Assembly: GCA_003255065.1 (NCBI GenBank)
Contig: QAOA01007038.1
Location: 195,589-259,588, forward strand
Direction: 5' to 3'
Source of the DNA: Cercis canadensis
Lineage: Eukaryota > Streptophyta > Magnoliopsida > Fabales > Fabaceae
DNA length: 64,000 nt
Shown: positions 23,365-34,411 of the stretch, piece by piece
Layout of the letters: every line of letters starts with the position of its first letter
Position numbering within the stretch: position 1 is the first letter of the stretch
Translations under genes and position numbers: made by a program
The notes under the pieces: generated by a model
What the model saw: the letters and a program-made list of their open reading frames with translations, nothing else
What the model was told of the DNA's origin: nothing
The model's database searches: none

Positions 23365-26300
23365 TCAAAAGCTTTCATAAGCATTATTGATCCAGCTCTT
23401 CCCTTTTTTGTTTTTTTTACAACACCATGTCTACCACCTCTTCCATCCATACCATCCCATCCACTCAAACCAACACTACACCAGACCTAGTCACCATAAA
23501 TGTATCCAATCTGGTCATCAAACTTGCTCCCAATAACTATGTTGCATGGGCAAAACAAATGAAATCCATGCTCATAGGGTATGGTCTCGTTGGCCACATC
23601 ACTGGCTCCACCCCATGCCCACCACCCACTGTTGAAGTTAATGGTGAAATTCTCACCAACCCACTGTCCACCTTTTGGGTACGGCAAGATCACTTCTTGC
23701 TTTTAGCCATCATGGCGTCTTGTGAATTAGATGCACGTGCTGTCATCTCTCAAGCAGAATCTGCCCAGGAGGCTTGGGACCAGCTGCGTTGTGCCTTTGC
23801 TAATCGCTCTAGGTCTCGTGTCTTGACCTTAAAGGAGCGTCTTTCGAACCTCACCAAGGGTTCCACCCCAGTTTCTTAGCATCTCCACAACATTAAAGGC
23901 ATTGCTGATGAACCCTCTCTCATTGGCCACCCCTTGGATGAAATTGACCTCATCCTTCACTGTTTAAGCAGCTTGGGTCTTGATTACAAGGACATCTCCG
24001 CTGCCCTCCGCATTAGAGAGAACCCTGTCTCATATGATGAACTCTATGAATTGCTCACTGACCATAAAGCTCACCTTCAAAAAGAAGCCAAATCTGTAGA
24101 AATTCTGGTGGCTGCCAATTATGTCAAGAGACACTCCAACACCTCTTACCCAAGACATTCCAACCGCTGTCCAAACCAAAACCCTCACCCATCTAATTCT
24201 GCTCCTCATCGCCCTCATCCCTCCTCAGACAACAGCAAACCCTCATCACCCATGATTTGCCAATTTTGCAACAAACGTGGACATATTGCAAAATATTGCT
24301 TCAAGATAACCAATAACCCGAATGTCTCTCCTTCTGCTCATACTGCTGCCGCCCCTGCCAACCCCAATCCTCATTGGATTATTGACTCTGGAGCCACTCA
24401 TCACGTCACCAATGATTTTGGCAATCTCTCTGTCTCCACTAAGTATGATGGTCCCGATAATCTAACAGTTGCCAATGGTAATACCCTTCCTATATCTCAC
24501 ACAGGCACCATGGTTTTACCTTCCTCTCTTAAACTCTCTAATGTACTTTGTGTTCCCTCTTCTAACGCCAATTTAATTTTTGTTTCTCAATTATGTAAAC
24601 AGAATAAAGTCTCAGTTGAATTCTTTCCATCTCATTTTCAGGTCAAGTCCTTGACAACGGGCAAGCCATTGCTGCAAGGTCAGAGTAATCATAATGTCTA
24701 CCACCTACCATTGCCCTCTCCTCTTGGTTCTTCCCCCTTTGCTGCCCACTCCACCATCAAACCATCGCTCATTCACTGGCATCATCGCCTTGGTCACCCT
24801 TCCTCCACTGTCATGCATCAAATTTTTGCTTCTGAGAGTCTTCTGGTCATGCCCTCCAAGCCCTCCCCCTGTGTCGCCTGTTTTAGGAACAAAAGTCACA
24901 AATTACCCTTTGATGTCTCTAGTCTTTCTAGTACAGGTCCCCTGGATATTATTTATTCAGATGTATGGGGCCCTACCCCTTGTTATTCCATTGATGGATT
25001 TAGGTATTATGTCATTTTCATTGATCACTTTTCCCGTTATGTTTGGCCTTACCCCATCAAAAATAAATTTGATGCTTCCTTAATTTTTCCTACTTTTAAG
25101 GCATTAGTTGAGAAAACCTTTAATTCTACCATTAAAACATTTTATTTTGATAATGGTGGAGAATGCATAGGGCTCCGCCCCTTTCTCTCTTCTAATGGGA
25201 TAACACACTTACACACTCCTGAACATAATGGACTCTCAGAACGCAAACATCGTCATTTACTTGAAACTGCTCGTTGCCTTCTCAACCATGCTTCTCTTCC
25301 CACCAAGTTTTGGACTTTTGCTCTCAAAACAGCAGCCTACCTTATCAATAGACTCCCCACGCCAGTCCTCCACTCCAAATCCCCCTTCTCCATTTTATTT
25401 AATAAAACCCCAAATTATACCAAATTATGTATTTTTGGGTGTCTTTGTTTTCCTTGGTTAAAACCGTATACAACTAACAAACTTCAACCTAAATCAAACT
25501 CTTGTGTCTTTCTTGGCTACTCTACCACTCAAAGTGCCTTTATCTATTTTGACACTCAAACTCAAAAACTTTTCCACTCACGGCATGTCCAATTTTTAGA
25601 AGGTATTTTTCCTTTTTCAAAAGAGTCACTCTCCCTTTTAAACTCTACCCCATCGGTCTTACCTAGCTCTCAATTACCCCATGAGCTGATTTCCCTTCAA
25701 AGTTTCACTCAAACTCCACCACTTTCCAGTCTTCATCATACCACATCCTCACCCTCTTCCTTGCCCACTTCCACTTCTTCCTCTTTAAATACTTCATCAC
25801 GTGTTTCTCCTTCATCTTCCTCTCATTGTGATATCATTGTCCTGGCAGCAGTGCCCTTGCTGCCTGTCACTCAAGGTCTTACCTCAGGTAATTCAGCTCC
25901 CTCTCCCTCCATTCCTCCCTTAAACACACACCCCATGACTACCCGCACCAAAAACAACATACACAAACCCAAGTAGCTCAATGCTGTCACAAAATACCCT
26001 CTCCCTCAAGCTCTTGAACCCATATATGTGTCTCAAGCTCTTAAATCTCCCCACTGGAGAGCAACCATGTCTGAGGAATTTAATGCTCTTATGAGCAATG
26101 GTACTTGGGATCTAGTTCCATCACACTCTCACTAAAATATTGTTGGCAACAAATGGGTATTCCGTGTCAAAAGAAATTTGGATGGCTCTATCTCTCGCTA
26201 CAAAGCTCGTCTTGTAGCCAAGGGTTTCCACCAACGTCCTAGTGTAGACTATTTTGACACTTTTAGTCCCGTCATCAAGCCTCAGACTATCAAAATAGTG

Positions 26301-26400
26301 CTTTCCATTGCTCTCTCACGTGGCTGGCCTCTTCGCCAAATGGACGTGAATAATGCTTTCCTTCAAGGAGCACTGTCCGAAATAGTATATATGGCACAAC

Positions 26401-26758
26401 TGATGAGACTTTTTCCGGCAAGTATACCGGATCACACAAGTAATATAGTAATGAGTAGAGTATCGTTCCCACGAGGATTAAGGCTAGTAATTACCAATTT
26501 CACCAATAAAGATTCTATTCGGAAGGATAATTGATTTGGATTGAAGGCAGCCCTGGAATGAGCTGCTGCAATTAACTAATTGACACTAAGTACAAAATTC
26601 CAACAATATAGTAACAATCTTTAAGAGACAATCTAAATGTGAGATTTGTAATAAGAATGAGAAAGGTTAGGGGTTGATTTCATTCACTTGCAATTCGATT
26701 TCCTCATAGACAAGGTAATCTNAAGCATGGATTGTATAGTTCTAAAAGACAAGTATCA
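26401..26758. mobile_element. LTR-like insertion inside the copia RT, containing one N
   Basis: 358 bp starting TGATGAG and ending GTATCA. It is flanked by ACAAC (26396-26400) and ATAAC (26759-26763). Removing it with one flank restores the continuous RT codons around the site, so the edges are well fixed. It has no coding capacity. A single N at 26722 may hide missing internal sequence. The best guess is a solo LTR or a collapsed small LTR element. Confidence 0.75.
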
Positions 26759-27908
26759 ATAACCCCCTGGTTTTCTTCATCAGCAATATCCATCTCATGT
26801 GTGTCGCCTCAAAAAGGCTCTCTATGGCCTCAAGCAAGCTCCACGTGCCTGGTATCATGCCTTACGCACCTTTCTCTTGCAATATGGCTTTACTAACTCT
26901 AAGACAGATGCCTCACTATTTATCTATCGGAAAGGTACTGCCCTTGCATATTTCTTGGTATATGTTGATGATTTACTCTTGACCGGCAACTCCACTGTTT
27001 TTCTTACAAAATTTATGAGCTTACTTGCTACTGCCTTCTCCTTGAAAGACCTTGGGTTCCCTAATTACTTTCTTGGTCTTGAACTAATTCCATCTTCCAA
27101 AGGACTCTTTATCACGCAGCACAAATATATAAGGGATTTATTGGCCAAATCCCACATGGAAGGCGCCAAACCTGTCACCACTCCCATGTCTACTTCGGCT
27201 ACATTTGCTCATGACTCACCCTCCACTGACATCACTATCTACCGAAGACTGGTTGGCTCCTTACAGTACTTGTTTCTTACTCGCCCGGATGTTGCCTACA
27301 CTATTAGCCGCCTTGCTTAACACATGCATGCTCCTACTGATGATCACTATCAAGCACTTAAGAGATTGCTATGTTATCTGAAGTCAACCCTCACTTTTGG
27401 CATTCTCCTTACTCGGCATGCCCAGCTGCAGCTCACTGCTTATTGTGATGCTGACTGGGCTGGTGACATAGTTGATCGTCGCTCTACCGGTGCCTACATT
27501 GCCTATCTTGGCAATAATCCAATCTCCTGGAGCTCACGCAAGCAAAAATCCGTAGCTCGCTCCTCCACAAAAGCTGAATACTGTACCATTGCTTCTACCT
27601 CTGCTAAGATCTTATGGCTTCAAAATCTGCTTACAGAACTTGGTATCAAGCTCCTTGCACCTCCCATGATTTACTCAGATAATATTGGAGCCACATATCT
27701 TTGTGCCAATCCTGTATTTTACTCACGCATGAAACATTTGTCCATCGACTACCACTTTGTCCGGGATCTTGTTGCCAACAAAGCTCTCAAGGTATCTCAT
27801 GTCCCATCATCACACCAATTGGCTGACCTCCTAACAAAGCCATTACCAGGACCCCGGTTTCAATCTCTTCATTCCAAGATTGGTGTAGTTAAATCCTCCA
27901 CCATCTTT

Positions 27909-27916
27909 AGGGGGCG
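27909..27916 (+). promoter_or_regulatory. Polypurine tract of the K2 copia element
   Basis: AGGGGGCG directly before the 3' LTR, where plus-strand DNA synthesis is primed. Confidence 0.8.
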
Positions 27917-28175
27917 TATTAGTGAGTCAGCAGTTAGTTAGAATTTGATTTATTGATTTATCTTATTTAGCCAAATATACTTGTAACAAAATATACTTAT
28001 CAACTCATGTAGGGATTAGACTCCTTCTAGGGTTAGTCTCCTTCAACTCCTTTAGGGATTAGACTCCTTATAGGGTTAGTCTTCTTTTCGTTTGAATATA
28101 CTTTACACTTGTATAAATTTACGATTACACTAAATGAAAGTTGTGACCTTTCTCCATCTTCTCGGTTTTCCTATA
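27917..28175 (+). repeat. 3' LTR of the K2 copia element
   Basis: 259 bp with the same ends as the 5' LTR, followed at once by GTTGT and the kiwellin codons. Its start after the polypurine tract confirms that TATTAG is the true LTR end. Confidence 0.95.
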
Positions 28176-28545
28176 GTTGTCACATTCAGAAGGGCCACCA
28201 CCATCTCCACCCTTCTGAAAGCTATTAAGAGTGAGATAGGCTTTGGTGTGGCCTAACACAGGCAGTGAGCATTCATACGTTCTGTACGTTTCACCTACTT
28301 TACAACAGTCAGAATCATTCTCTTGGTTGCATTGTCCTGGAGGAGGGTTCTTTCCTTTTATTCTTCAACTTGGGCGATACTTTTGAGCTTCAGAGAACAA
28401 ACAACTTGTTAAAATGAGAATCAGCAGTAGAAGAAAGGAAGCTCTTCAGTAAGAAGCCTTCATTCTCTCTATTTTCCTTTGTTTGCTCTGTGTTGTATTG
28501 TTTTGATTTTTCAGTACTTGTTGAATTGAGGGATTAGGCGTCAGA

Positions 28546-28552
28546 ATTTATA
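28546..28552 (-). promoter_or_regulatory. TATA box of kiwellin K2
   Basis: TATAAAT on the minus strand, in the same context as K3 ('gcgtcagaatttatagggg' on plus). The gene behind it is dead. Confidence 0.55.
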
Positions 28553-29889
28553 GGGGGTGTACAATGAGTAAAATTATGAATTGATTTGGGAAAACAAACT
28601 AGAAGTCTGTTGTAATTAACAACGTCAATGGCAATTGCCGGCACCGGTAAGCATATAAATTTAAAATATCTCTCCAAAAGTGTTGTTAAGCATTGAAATT
28701 TGAAAACAAGTTTGTACTTGTTATATACTATGGATTGGCAGGGAAAATTTACATTCATGTTACCCTTATCTCTACTGGAGAGAAGAGTTTATCATCGAAA
28801 GCCTTTCTTTTGTCATTTTCTTTGTTTGTCAATGTCGTTGTCATAATCTTGTCGCTTTTCGAAGTTATTTATTGTGATTAATTTCTCTTGGGAACATGTA
28901 ATTGGATGGTTGTGAGCTCAAATCTCTGTTGGCCGATGTAAGTAAGATAGTGTTCGAGATGTCAATTTACTTATGAAATCTTCCCTTTCCATTTCTCATA
29001 ATTTACGAGCTTTGATCCTTAATTTGGTTTTTTTTTTTAATTGGTTATATGATGGCATGAATATTCAAATTCAATACCATTACAAATTACCTAAGCAACT
29101 CACCACAAGAACACTTCAATAAATCTTTTCACTTCAAATTAAACAGCATGTATATATATATAGGTATATAGATAAGAACATATGGCAGAAACTTTTGAAT
29201 GCCCAAAAATACCCTCTTTGCTCCATCTCTTTTGTGTACCCATTGGTCATTTTGCAAAAATCGTACTGTTTTTTCTTAATTGCCTTTATAAAATTACAAA
29301 ATTATACTTTTGTTAATTATATATATTTTTTTTATATAAAGAGTCAAAAAGTGTTTCTTTCCATAAAAAATTTTCAAGTAGAATCCTTTTATCTTTGATA
29401 AATTATTTGTTGCAATGGATATCATTTCCAATTTCTTTTTCTTCTGAACCGTCACTCTATATTAATTTTAACCTCTATTTATTTTATTTTCTTTTCAGCC
29501 CTCTCCCTTGAATGTTATTTTTATGCATTATTCATGTTTAATTTATATGATCAAATTAAAGATAAATTATGTATGTAATTTCCGGGTGGAAGAATTTTTT
29601 TATTACAAAAAATACCCCTCTTCAATATTTTATTTTCCTTTTTGAGTTTGTAGTCAACAAATACAAATAAAATAAATATATCAAATATAATAAACTTACA
29701 AAATAATTGCATATTTAAGAAGAGAAGCAATGCGCATGTATCATGGACTAGTTATTTAAAATGTAAGGATATTGCCGTAATATGAAATAATTTAGGCGAT
29801 CAAGTTCTCAACTTAATACCTTAGAAGAGCCATAGACCTAATGTTTCAAAAGATAAAAGTGCAGTTCACCAAACACAATTTAGAAAGCT

Positions 29890-29956
29890 CACTACAAGAA
29901 AATATTTGTTTTCCAACGAAAAATTTTCTTTGAAATCTAGATTTTTTCTTGTAGTG
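29890..29956. mobile_element. 67-bp CACTA-type MITE with empty sites in paralogues
   Basis: Begins CACTACAAGAAAA and ends TTTTCTTGTAGTG, with the 3-bp duplication GCT on both sides (29887-29889, 29957-29959). The paralogous flanks at about 12323, 14966 and 35429 read 'gaaagctaatgaata' or 'gaaagctattgaata' with no insert, so they are the empty sites. Copies at 32572 and 33090 were carried along by duplication. Confidence 0.9.
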
Positions 29957-30552
29957 GCTATTGAATATAGTTCATTATTATATTTTACCATTCTAATATT
30001 TTCATTTTCCTTTTTACAAGACATTACTGTTTCCTACAATATATTTTATCTCATTGTGAAATTATACCTTGTATGATCTACCCTAATTTTCCTTAGTAAG
30101 AGTTTACCATGAATTTTATAAATTTTTGCTGATGTGAAAAAGTCTGAAATAGAATAGAATAGAATTTAGTACTAAAAAGGTTATCACCACATTATTCAAC
30201 TTATTATGTATAATGCTGCCAGTTAAAATATATTACCATTGGGATGAAACATATGACTTTGTAAACATAATCTACTCGAGCACTAATTCTGAACTGTTGT
30301 CAAAAGGCTAATAGAAAAAATTCTACGGATTAAAGCAATGCCATCCACCTTAAAAAGTAATGCTCTCAATTTGGTTTATTCTTCATCTAACAATGGCTTA
30401 AGATAATACTCAACTAATAGAATCAATATATAAATATTATAAATCAAGTATGAAGTACGAACAATTGTAAATATATATTACAGGATAGAAGTTCACTATA
30501 GAGACACAACAAGAGATACAGCAAACAGAAAATATTGGCTAATACTATTACA

Positions 30553-31119
30553 TTAAGCCTCTGACCATGTGATATCTAACCCGCCCCACTGACCATGAGG
30601 AACGCCCAAGGCTTTCCACACAGCCTTTGAGGCATCAACAATGTTGTTGGAGCATGGAGGTTGGTAATCATGGTCCTCATCACATCCCATAGTTGAGTCA
30701 CACTCATCAACGACCATGGCCACTACGCTCCGGCTATTTGCACTAATGGTGATGTTGTTGAGGCACCTGCTCTTGTTGTTGAACCATCCAGTGGAAAGCG
30801 CGACAACGGGTGTGTCATCAGAATGGTACTGTTTGTCACATTCAGAAGGGCCACCACCATCTCCACCCTTTTGAAAGCTATTAAGAGTGAGATAGGCTTT
30901 TGTGTGCCCTGACACAGGCGGTGAGCATTCATACGTTCTGTACGTTTCACCTACTTTACAACAGTCAGAATCATTCTCTTGGTTGCATTGTCCTGGAGGA
31001 GGGTTCTTTCCTTTTATTCTTCCACTTGGGCGACACTTTTGACCTTCAGAGAACAAACAACTTGTTAAAATGAGAATCAGCAGTAGAAGAAAGGAAGCTC
31101 TTGAGTAAGAAGTCTTCAT
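30553..31119 (-). CDS. Kiwellin/ripening-related protein 1-like, K3 (intact)
   Basis: 188 residues, single exon. Signal peptide residues 1-26 ([12 protein letters not shown] core, cut near SEGQ). The mature protein starts with the Cys-rich segment [10 protein letters not shown]...DSDCC. The barrel core follows: [63 protein letters not shown] and [16 protein letters not shown], ending [11 protein letters not shown]. The protein is predicted apoplastic. It lacks the extra N-terminal kissper module of long kiwellins, which is normal for the ripening-related protein 1 subgroup. One small difference from K4 is Asn-Ser for Asn-Gly before RSVVAM. There are no disabling changes. A TATA box lies 82 bp upstream of the ATG. 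With K4 it is one of two copies that look functional. Confidence 0.93.
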   Translation of the reverse strand: MKTSYSRASFLLLLILILTSCLFSEGQKCRPSGRIKGKNPPPGQCNQENDSDCCKVGETYRTYECSPPVSGHTKAYLTLNSFQKGGDGGGPSECDKQYHSDDTPVVALSTGWFNNKSRCLNNITISANSRSVVAMVVDECDSTMGCDEDHDYQPPCSNNIVDASKAVWKALGVPHGQWGGLDITWSEA

Positions 31120-31200
31120 TCTCTCTATTTTCCTTTGTTTGCTTGTGTTGTATTGTTTTGATTTTTCAGTACTTGTTGAATTGAGGGATTATGCGTCAGA

Positions 31201-31207
31201 ATTTATA
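31201..31207 (-). promoter_or_regulatory. TATA box of kiwellin K3
   Basis: TATAAAT on the minus strand, 82 bp upstream of the ATG and shared in position with the other copies. Confidence 0.6.
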
Positions 31208-32214
31208 GGGGGTGTACAATGAGTAAAATTATGAATTGATTTGGGAAAACAAACTAGAAGTCTGTTGTAATTAACAACGTCAATGGCAATGGCCGGCACC
31301 GGTAAGCATATAAATTTAAAATATCTCTCCAAAAGTGTTGTTAAGCATTGAAATTTGAAAACAAGTTTGTACTTATTAGATACTATGCATTGGCAGGGAA
31401 AATTTACATTCATGGTACTCTTATCTCTACTGGAGAAAAAGAAGAGTTTATCATCGAAGGCCTTTCTTTTGTCATTTTCTTTGTTTGTCAATGTCGTTGT
31501 CATAATCTTGTCTCTTTTAGAAGTTATTTATTGTGATTAATTTCTCTTGAGAACATGTAATTGGATGGTTGTTAGCTCAAATTTTCATTGGCCGATGTAA
31601 GTGAGATAGTGTTCGAGATGACAATTTGCTTATGAAATCTTCCCTTTCCATTTCTCATAATTTACGAGCTTTGATCCTTAATTTGGTTTTTATTTTATTT
31701 TATTACTTATATGATGGCATGAATATTCAAATTCAATACTACCACTACAAATTACCTAAGCAACTCACCACAAGACAACTTCAATAAATCTTTTCACTTC
31801 AAATTAAATAGCATGTATATATATCTATAGTATATAGATAAGAACATATGGCAGAAGCTTTTGAATGCCCAAAAATACCCTCTTTGCTCCATCTCGTTTG
31901 TGTACCCATTGGTCATTTTGCAAAAATCGTACTGTTTTTTTTTTAATTTCTTTATAAAATTACAAAATTATACTTTTATTAATTGTATTTTTTCTTTTTG
32001 ATAAAGAGTAAAAAAAGCTTTTCTTTCCATAAAAATTTTTCAAGTAGAATCCTTTTATCTTTGATAAATTATTTGTTGCAATGGATATCATTTCCAATTT
32101 TTTTCTTCTGAACTGTCACTCTATATTAATTTTAACCTCTATTTATTCTTTTTTTATTCAGCCCTCTCCCTTGAATGTTATTTTTATGCATTATTCATGT
32201 TTAATTTCTATGAT

Positions 32215-32739
32215 CAAATTAAAGATAAATTACATATTTAATTTACGGGTGGAAGAATCTTTTGATTACAAAAAATACGCCTCTTCAATATTTTATTTTC
32301 CTTTTTGAGTTTTTTACTCAACAAATACAAATACAAATACAAATAAATATATAAAATATAATAAACTTAAAAATAATTGCATATTTAAGAAGACATACAA
32401 TGCGCATGTATCATGAACTAGTTATTTAAAGTGTAAGGATATTGCCATAATATGAAATAATTTAGGTGATCAAGCTCTCAACTTAATACCTTAGGAAATA
32501 CCTTAGAACAGCCATAGACTTAATGTTTCAAAAGATAAAAATGCAGTTCACCAAACACAATTTAGAAAGCTTACTACAAAAAAATCTTAGTTTTCCAACC
32601 AAAAATTTTCTTTGAAATCTAGATTTTTTCTTGTAGTGGCTATTGAATATAGTTCATTATTATATTTTACCATTCTAATATTTTCCTTTTCCTTTTTACA
32701 AGACATTACTGTTGCCTACAATATATTTTATCTCATTGT
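32215..32739. repeat. Direct duplication copy 1, ending at an N
   Basis: 525 bp from 'caaattaaagataaattaca' to 'tatctcattgt'. It recurs after the N at 32741-33257 with few changes. The K2-K3 spacer has only one copy. Confidence 0.9.
32572..32638. mobile_element. CACTA-type MITE copy in duplicate 1
   Basis: Same 67-bp element as at 29890, with the first base changed (TACTAC) and GCT on both sides. It was copied with the array unit, not inserted independently. Confidence 0.85.
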
Positions 32740-32740
32740 N

Positions 32741-33257
32741 CAAATTAAAGATAAATTACATATGTAATTTACGGGTGAAAGAATCTTTTGATTACATAAA
32801 ATAGCCCTCTTCAATATTTTATTTTCCTTTTTGAGTTTGTATTCAACAAATACAAATAAAATAAATATATAAAATATAATAAACATAAAAATAATTCCAT
32901 ATTTAAGAAGACATGCAATGCGCATGTATCATGAACTAGTTATTTAAAGTGTAAGGATATTGCCATAATATGAAATAATTTAGGTGATCAAGTTCTCAAC
33001 TTAATACCTTAGGAAATACCTTAGAAGAGCCATAGACTTAATGTTTCAAAAGATAAAAATGCAGTTCACCAGACACAATTTAGAAAGCTTACTACAAGAA
33101 AATCTTAATTTTCCAACGAAAACTTTTCTTTGAAATCTAGATTTTTTCTTGTAGTGGCTATTGAATAGAGTTCATTATTATATTTTACCATTCTAATATT
33201 TTCCTTTTCCTTTTTACAAGGCATTATTGTTGCCTACAATATATTTTATCTCATTGT
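32741..33257. repeat. Direct duplication copy 2, starting at an N
   Basis: 517 bp matching 32215-32739. It continues past 33257 into sequence that matches the K2-K3 spacer after the same point, so this copy is the contiguous one. Confidence 0.9.
33090..33156. mobile_element. CACTA-type MITE copy in duplicate 2
   Basis: 67 bp, TACTACAAGAAAA...TTTTCTTGTAGTG, flanked by GCT at both ends. Confidence 0.85.
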
Positions 33258-33755
33258 GAAATTATACCTTGTACGATCTACCCTAATTTTCCTTATTAAC
33301 AGTTTACCATGAATTTTATAAATTTTTGCTGATGTGAAGAAGTCTGAAATACTATAGAATTTAGTACTAAAAAAGTTATCACCACATTATTCAACTTATT
33401 ATGTATAATGCTGCCAATTAAAATATATTACCATTGGGATGAAACATATGACTTTCTAAACATAATCTACTAGAGCACTAATTCTGAACTGCTGTCAAAA
33501 GGTTAATAAAAAAAATTCTACGGATTAAAGCAATGCCATCCACCTCGAAAAACCTTACAAAGTAATGCTCTCAATTTGGCTTATTCTTCATCTAACAATA
33601 GATTAAGATAATAATCAACTAATAGAATCAATATATAAATATTATAAATCAAGTATGAAGTACGAACAATTGTAAATATATATTTCAGGATAGAAGTTCA
33701 CTACAGACACAACAAGAGATACAGTAAATATAAAATATTGGCTAATACTATTACA

Positions 33756-34322
33756 TTAAGCATCTGACCATGTGATATCTAACCCGCCCCACTGACCATG
33801 AGGAACGCCCAAGGCTTTCCACACAGCCTTTGAGGCATCAACAATGTTGTTGGAGCATGGAGGTTGGTAATCATGGTCTTCATCACATCCCATAGTTGAG
33901 TCACACTCGTCAACGACCATGGCCACTACGCTTCGGCCATTTGCACTAATGGTGATGTTGTTGAGGCACCTGCTCTTGTTGTTGAACCATCCAGTGGAAA
34001 GCGCGACAACGGGTGTGTCATCAGAATGGTACTGGTTGTCACATTCAGAAGGACCACCACCATCTCCACCCTTCTGAAAGCTGTTAAGAGTGAGATAGGC
34101 TTTGGTGTGCCCTGACACAGGCGGTGAGCATTCATATGTTTTGTACGTTTCATCTACTTTGCAACAATCAGAATCATTCTCTCTGTTGCATTGTCCTGGG
34201 GGAGGCTTCTTTCCTTTGATTCTTCCACTTGGGCGACACTTTTGAGCTTCAGAGTATAAACAAGTTGTTAAAATGAGAATCAGCAGTAGAAGAAAGGAAG
34301 TTTTTGAGTAACAAGTCTTCAT
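33756..34322 (-). CDS. Kiwellin/ripening-related protein 1-like, K4 (intact)
   Basis: 188 residues, single exon, collinear with K3 and differing mainly in the signal peptide and the first 60 residues (for example [21 protein letters not shown] and [10 protein letters not shown]). All cysteines of K3 are present. The core motifs [33 protein letters not shown] and [12 protein letters not shown] match the family pattern. It is predicted to be secreted to the cell wall space. A TATA box lies 83 bp upstream of the ATG. Downstream on the plus-strand side is the K3-K4 spacer. Upstream DNA is more diverged than between K2 and K3, so this is an older array junction. No damage is seen. Confidence 0.93.
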   Translation of the reverse strand: MKTCYSKTSFLLLLILILTTCLYSEAQKCRPSGRIKGKKPPPGQCNRENDSDCCKVDETYKTYECSPPVSGHTKAYLTLNSFQKGGDGGGPSECDNQYHSDDTPVVALSTGWFNNKSRCLNNITISANGRSVVAMVVDECDSTMGCDEDHDYQPPCSNNIVDASKAVWKALGVPHGQWGGLDITWSDA

Positions 34323-34404
34323 TTTCTCTCTTTTCCTCTCTTTCCTTTCTGTTGTATTGTTTTGATATTTCAGTACTTGCTGAATTCAGGGATTATGGGT
34401 CAGA

Positions 34405-34411
34405 ATTTATA
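34405..34411 (-). promoter_or_regulatory. TATA box of kiwellin K4
   Basis: TATAAAT on the minus strand (TATATAAAT in context), 83 bp upstream of the ATG. Confidence 0.6.

Larger units (their letters stand above)
23427..27941 (+). pseudogene. Copia gag-pol polyprotein with four in-frame stops and an insertion
   Basis: One polyprotein frame. It starts with gag (UBN2-type, LAPNNYVAWAKQMKSML) and a CCHC knuckle (CQFCNKRGHIAKYC). Protease (WIIDSGATHHVT) and integrase follow: HHCC HWHHRLGHPSS/CVACFRNKSH, core FYFDNGGEC and EHNGLSERKHRHLLE. RT ([19 protein letters not shown]) and RNase H (YCDADWAGD, STKAEYCTIA, LADLLTKPLPG) complete it. Stops occur at 23877 (TAG), 25974 (TAG), 26134 (TAA) and 27318 (TAA). 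Reading continues in the same frame after each, apart from the 358-bp insertion at 26401-26758 inside RT. At each stop a Gln codon is the likely original. Confidence 0.95.
23100..28175 (+). mobile_element. Ty1/copia LTR retrotransposon inserted in K2
   Basis: 5076 bp with LTRs 23100-23352 (253 bp) and 27917-28175 (259 bp). They differ by four substitutions and one 6-bp indel. The target duplication is GTTGT at 23095-23099 and 28176-28180. The primer site after the left LTR matches initiator methionine tRNA, and a polypurine tract precedes the right LTR. The ends are TATTAG...CCTATA rather than TG...CA. It lies antisense to K2. Confidence 0.97.
22825..28463 (-). pseudogene. Kiwellin-like K2, split by a copia element
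   Basis: The 5' half is 28463-28181 and the 3' half is 23094-22825, with 23095-23099/28176-28180 as the duplicated target. Removing the element gives a gene collinear with K3. It was damaged in other ways too. Codon 6 is TGA where K3 has TCA, the Gly in the CRPSGR motif region is TGA, and the first Cys of that motif is Tyr. The last codons end early (DITW then stop, three residues short). The core still shows [12 protein letters not shown] and [15 protein letters not shown]. The signal-peptide region is recognisable. It is not functional. Confidence 0.95.
28464..30552. other. K2-K3 spacer: K2 upstream flank and K3 3' flank
   Basis: 2089 bp with no gene. It aligns along its length with the K3-K4 spacer (31120-33755, after allowing for that spacer's extra 0.53 kb). 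Together with the gene it makes a tandem unit of about 2.65 kb. The K2 TATA box and a 67-bp CACTA-type MITE lie in it. Confidence 0.85.
31208..33755. other. K3-K4 spacer
   Basis: K3 upstream flank followed by K4 3' flank, the same order as 28553-30552. It contains an extra direct duplication of about 0.52 kb joined by a single N at 32740, and two copies of the 67-bp CACTA-type MITE. Short open frames here (for example 31189-31503) are flank repeats, not genes. Confidence 0.85.

Noticed and set aside
31189-31503. 104-residue minus-strand frame upstream of K3
   Set aside because: It is promoter-flank sequence whose counterparts at other copies do not keep the frame.
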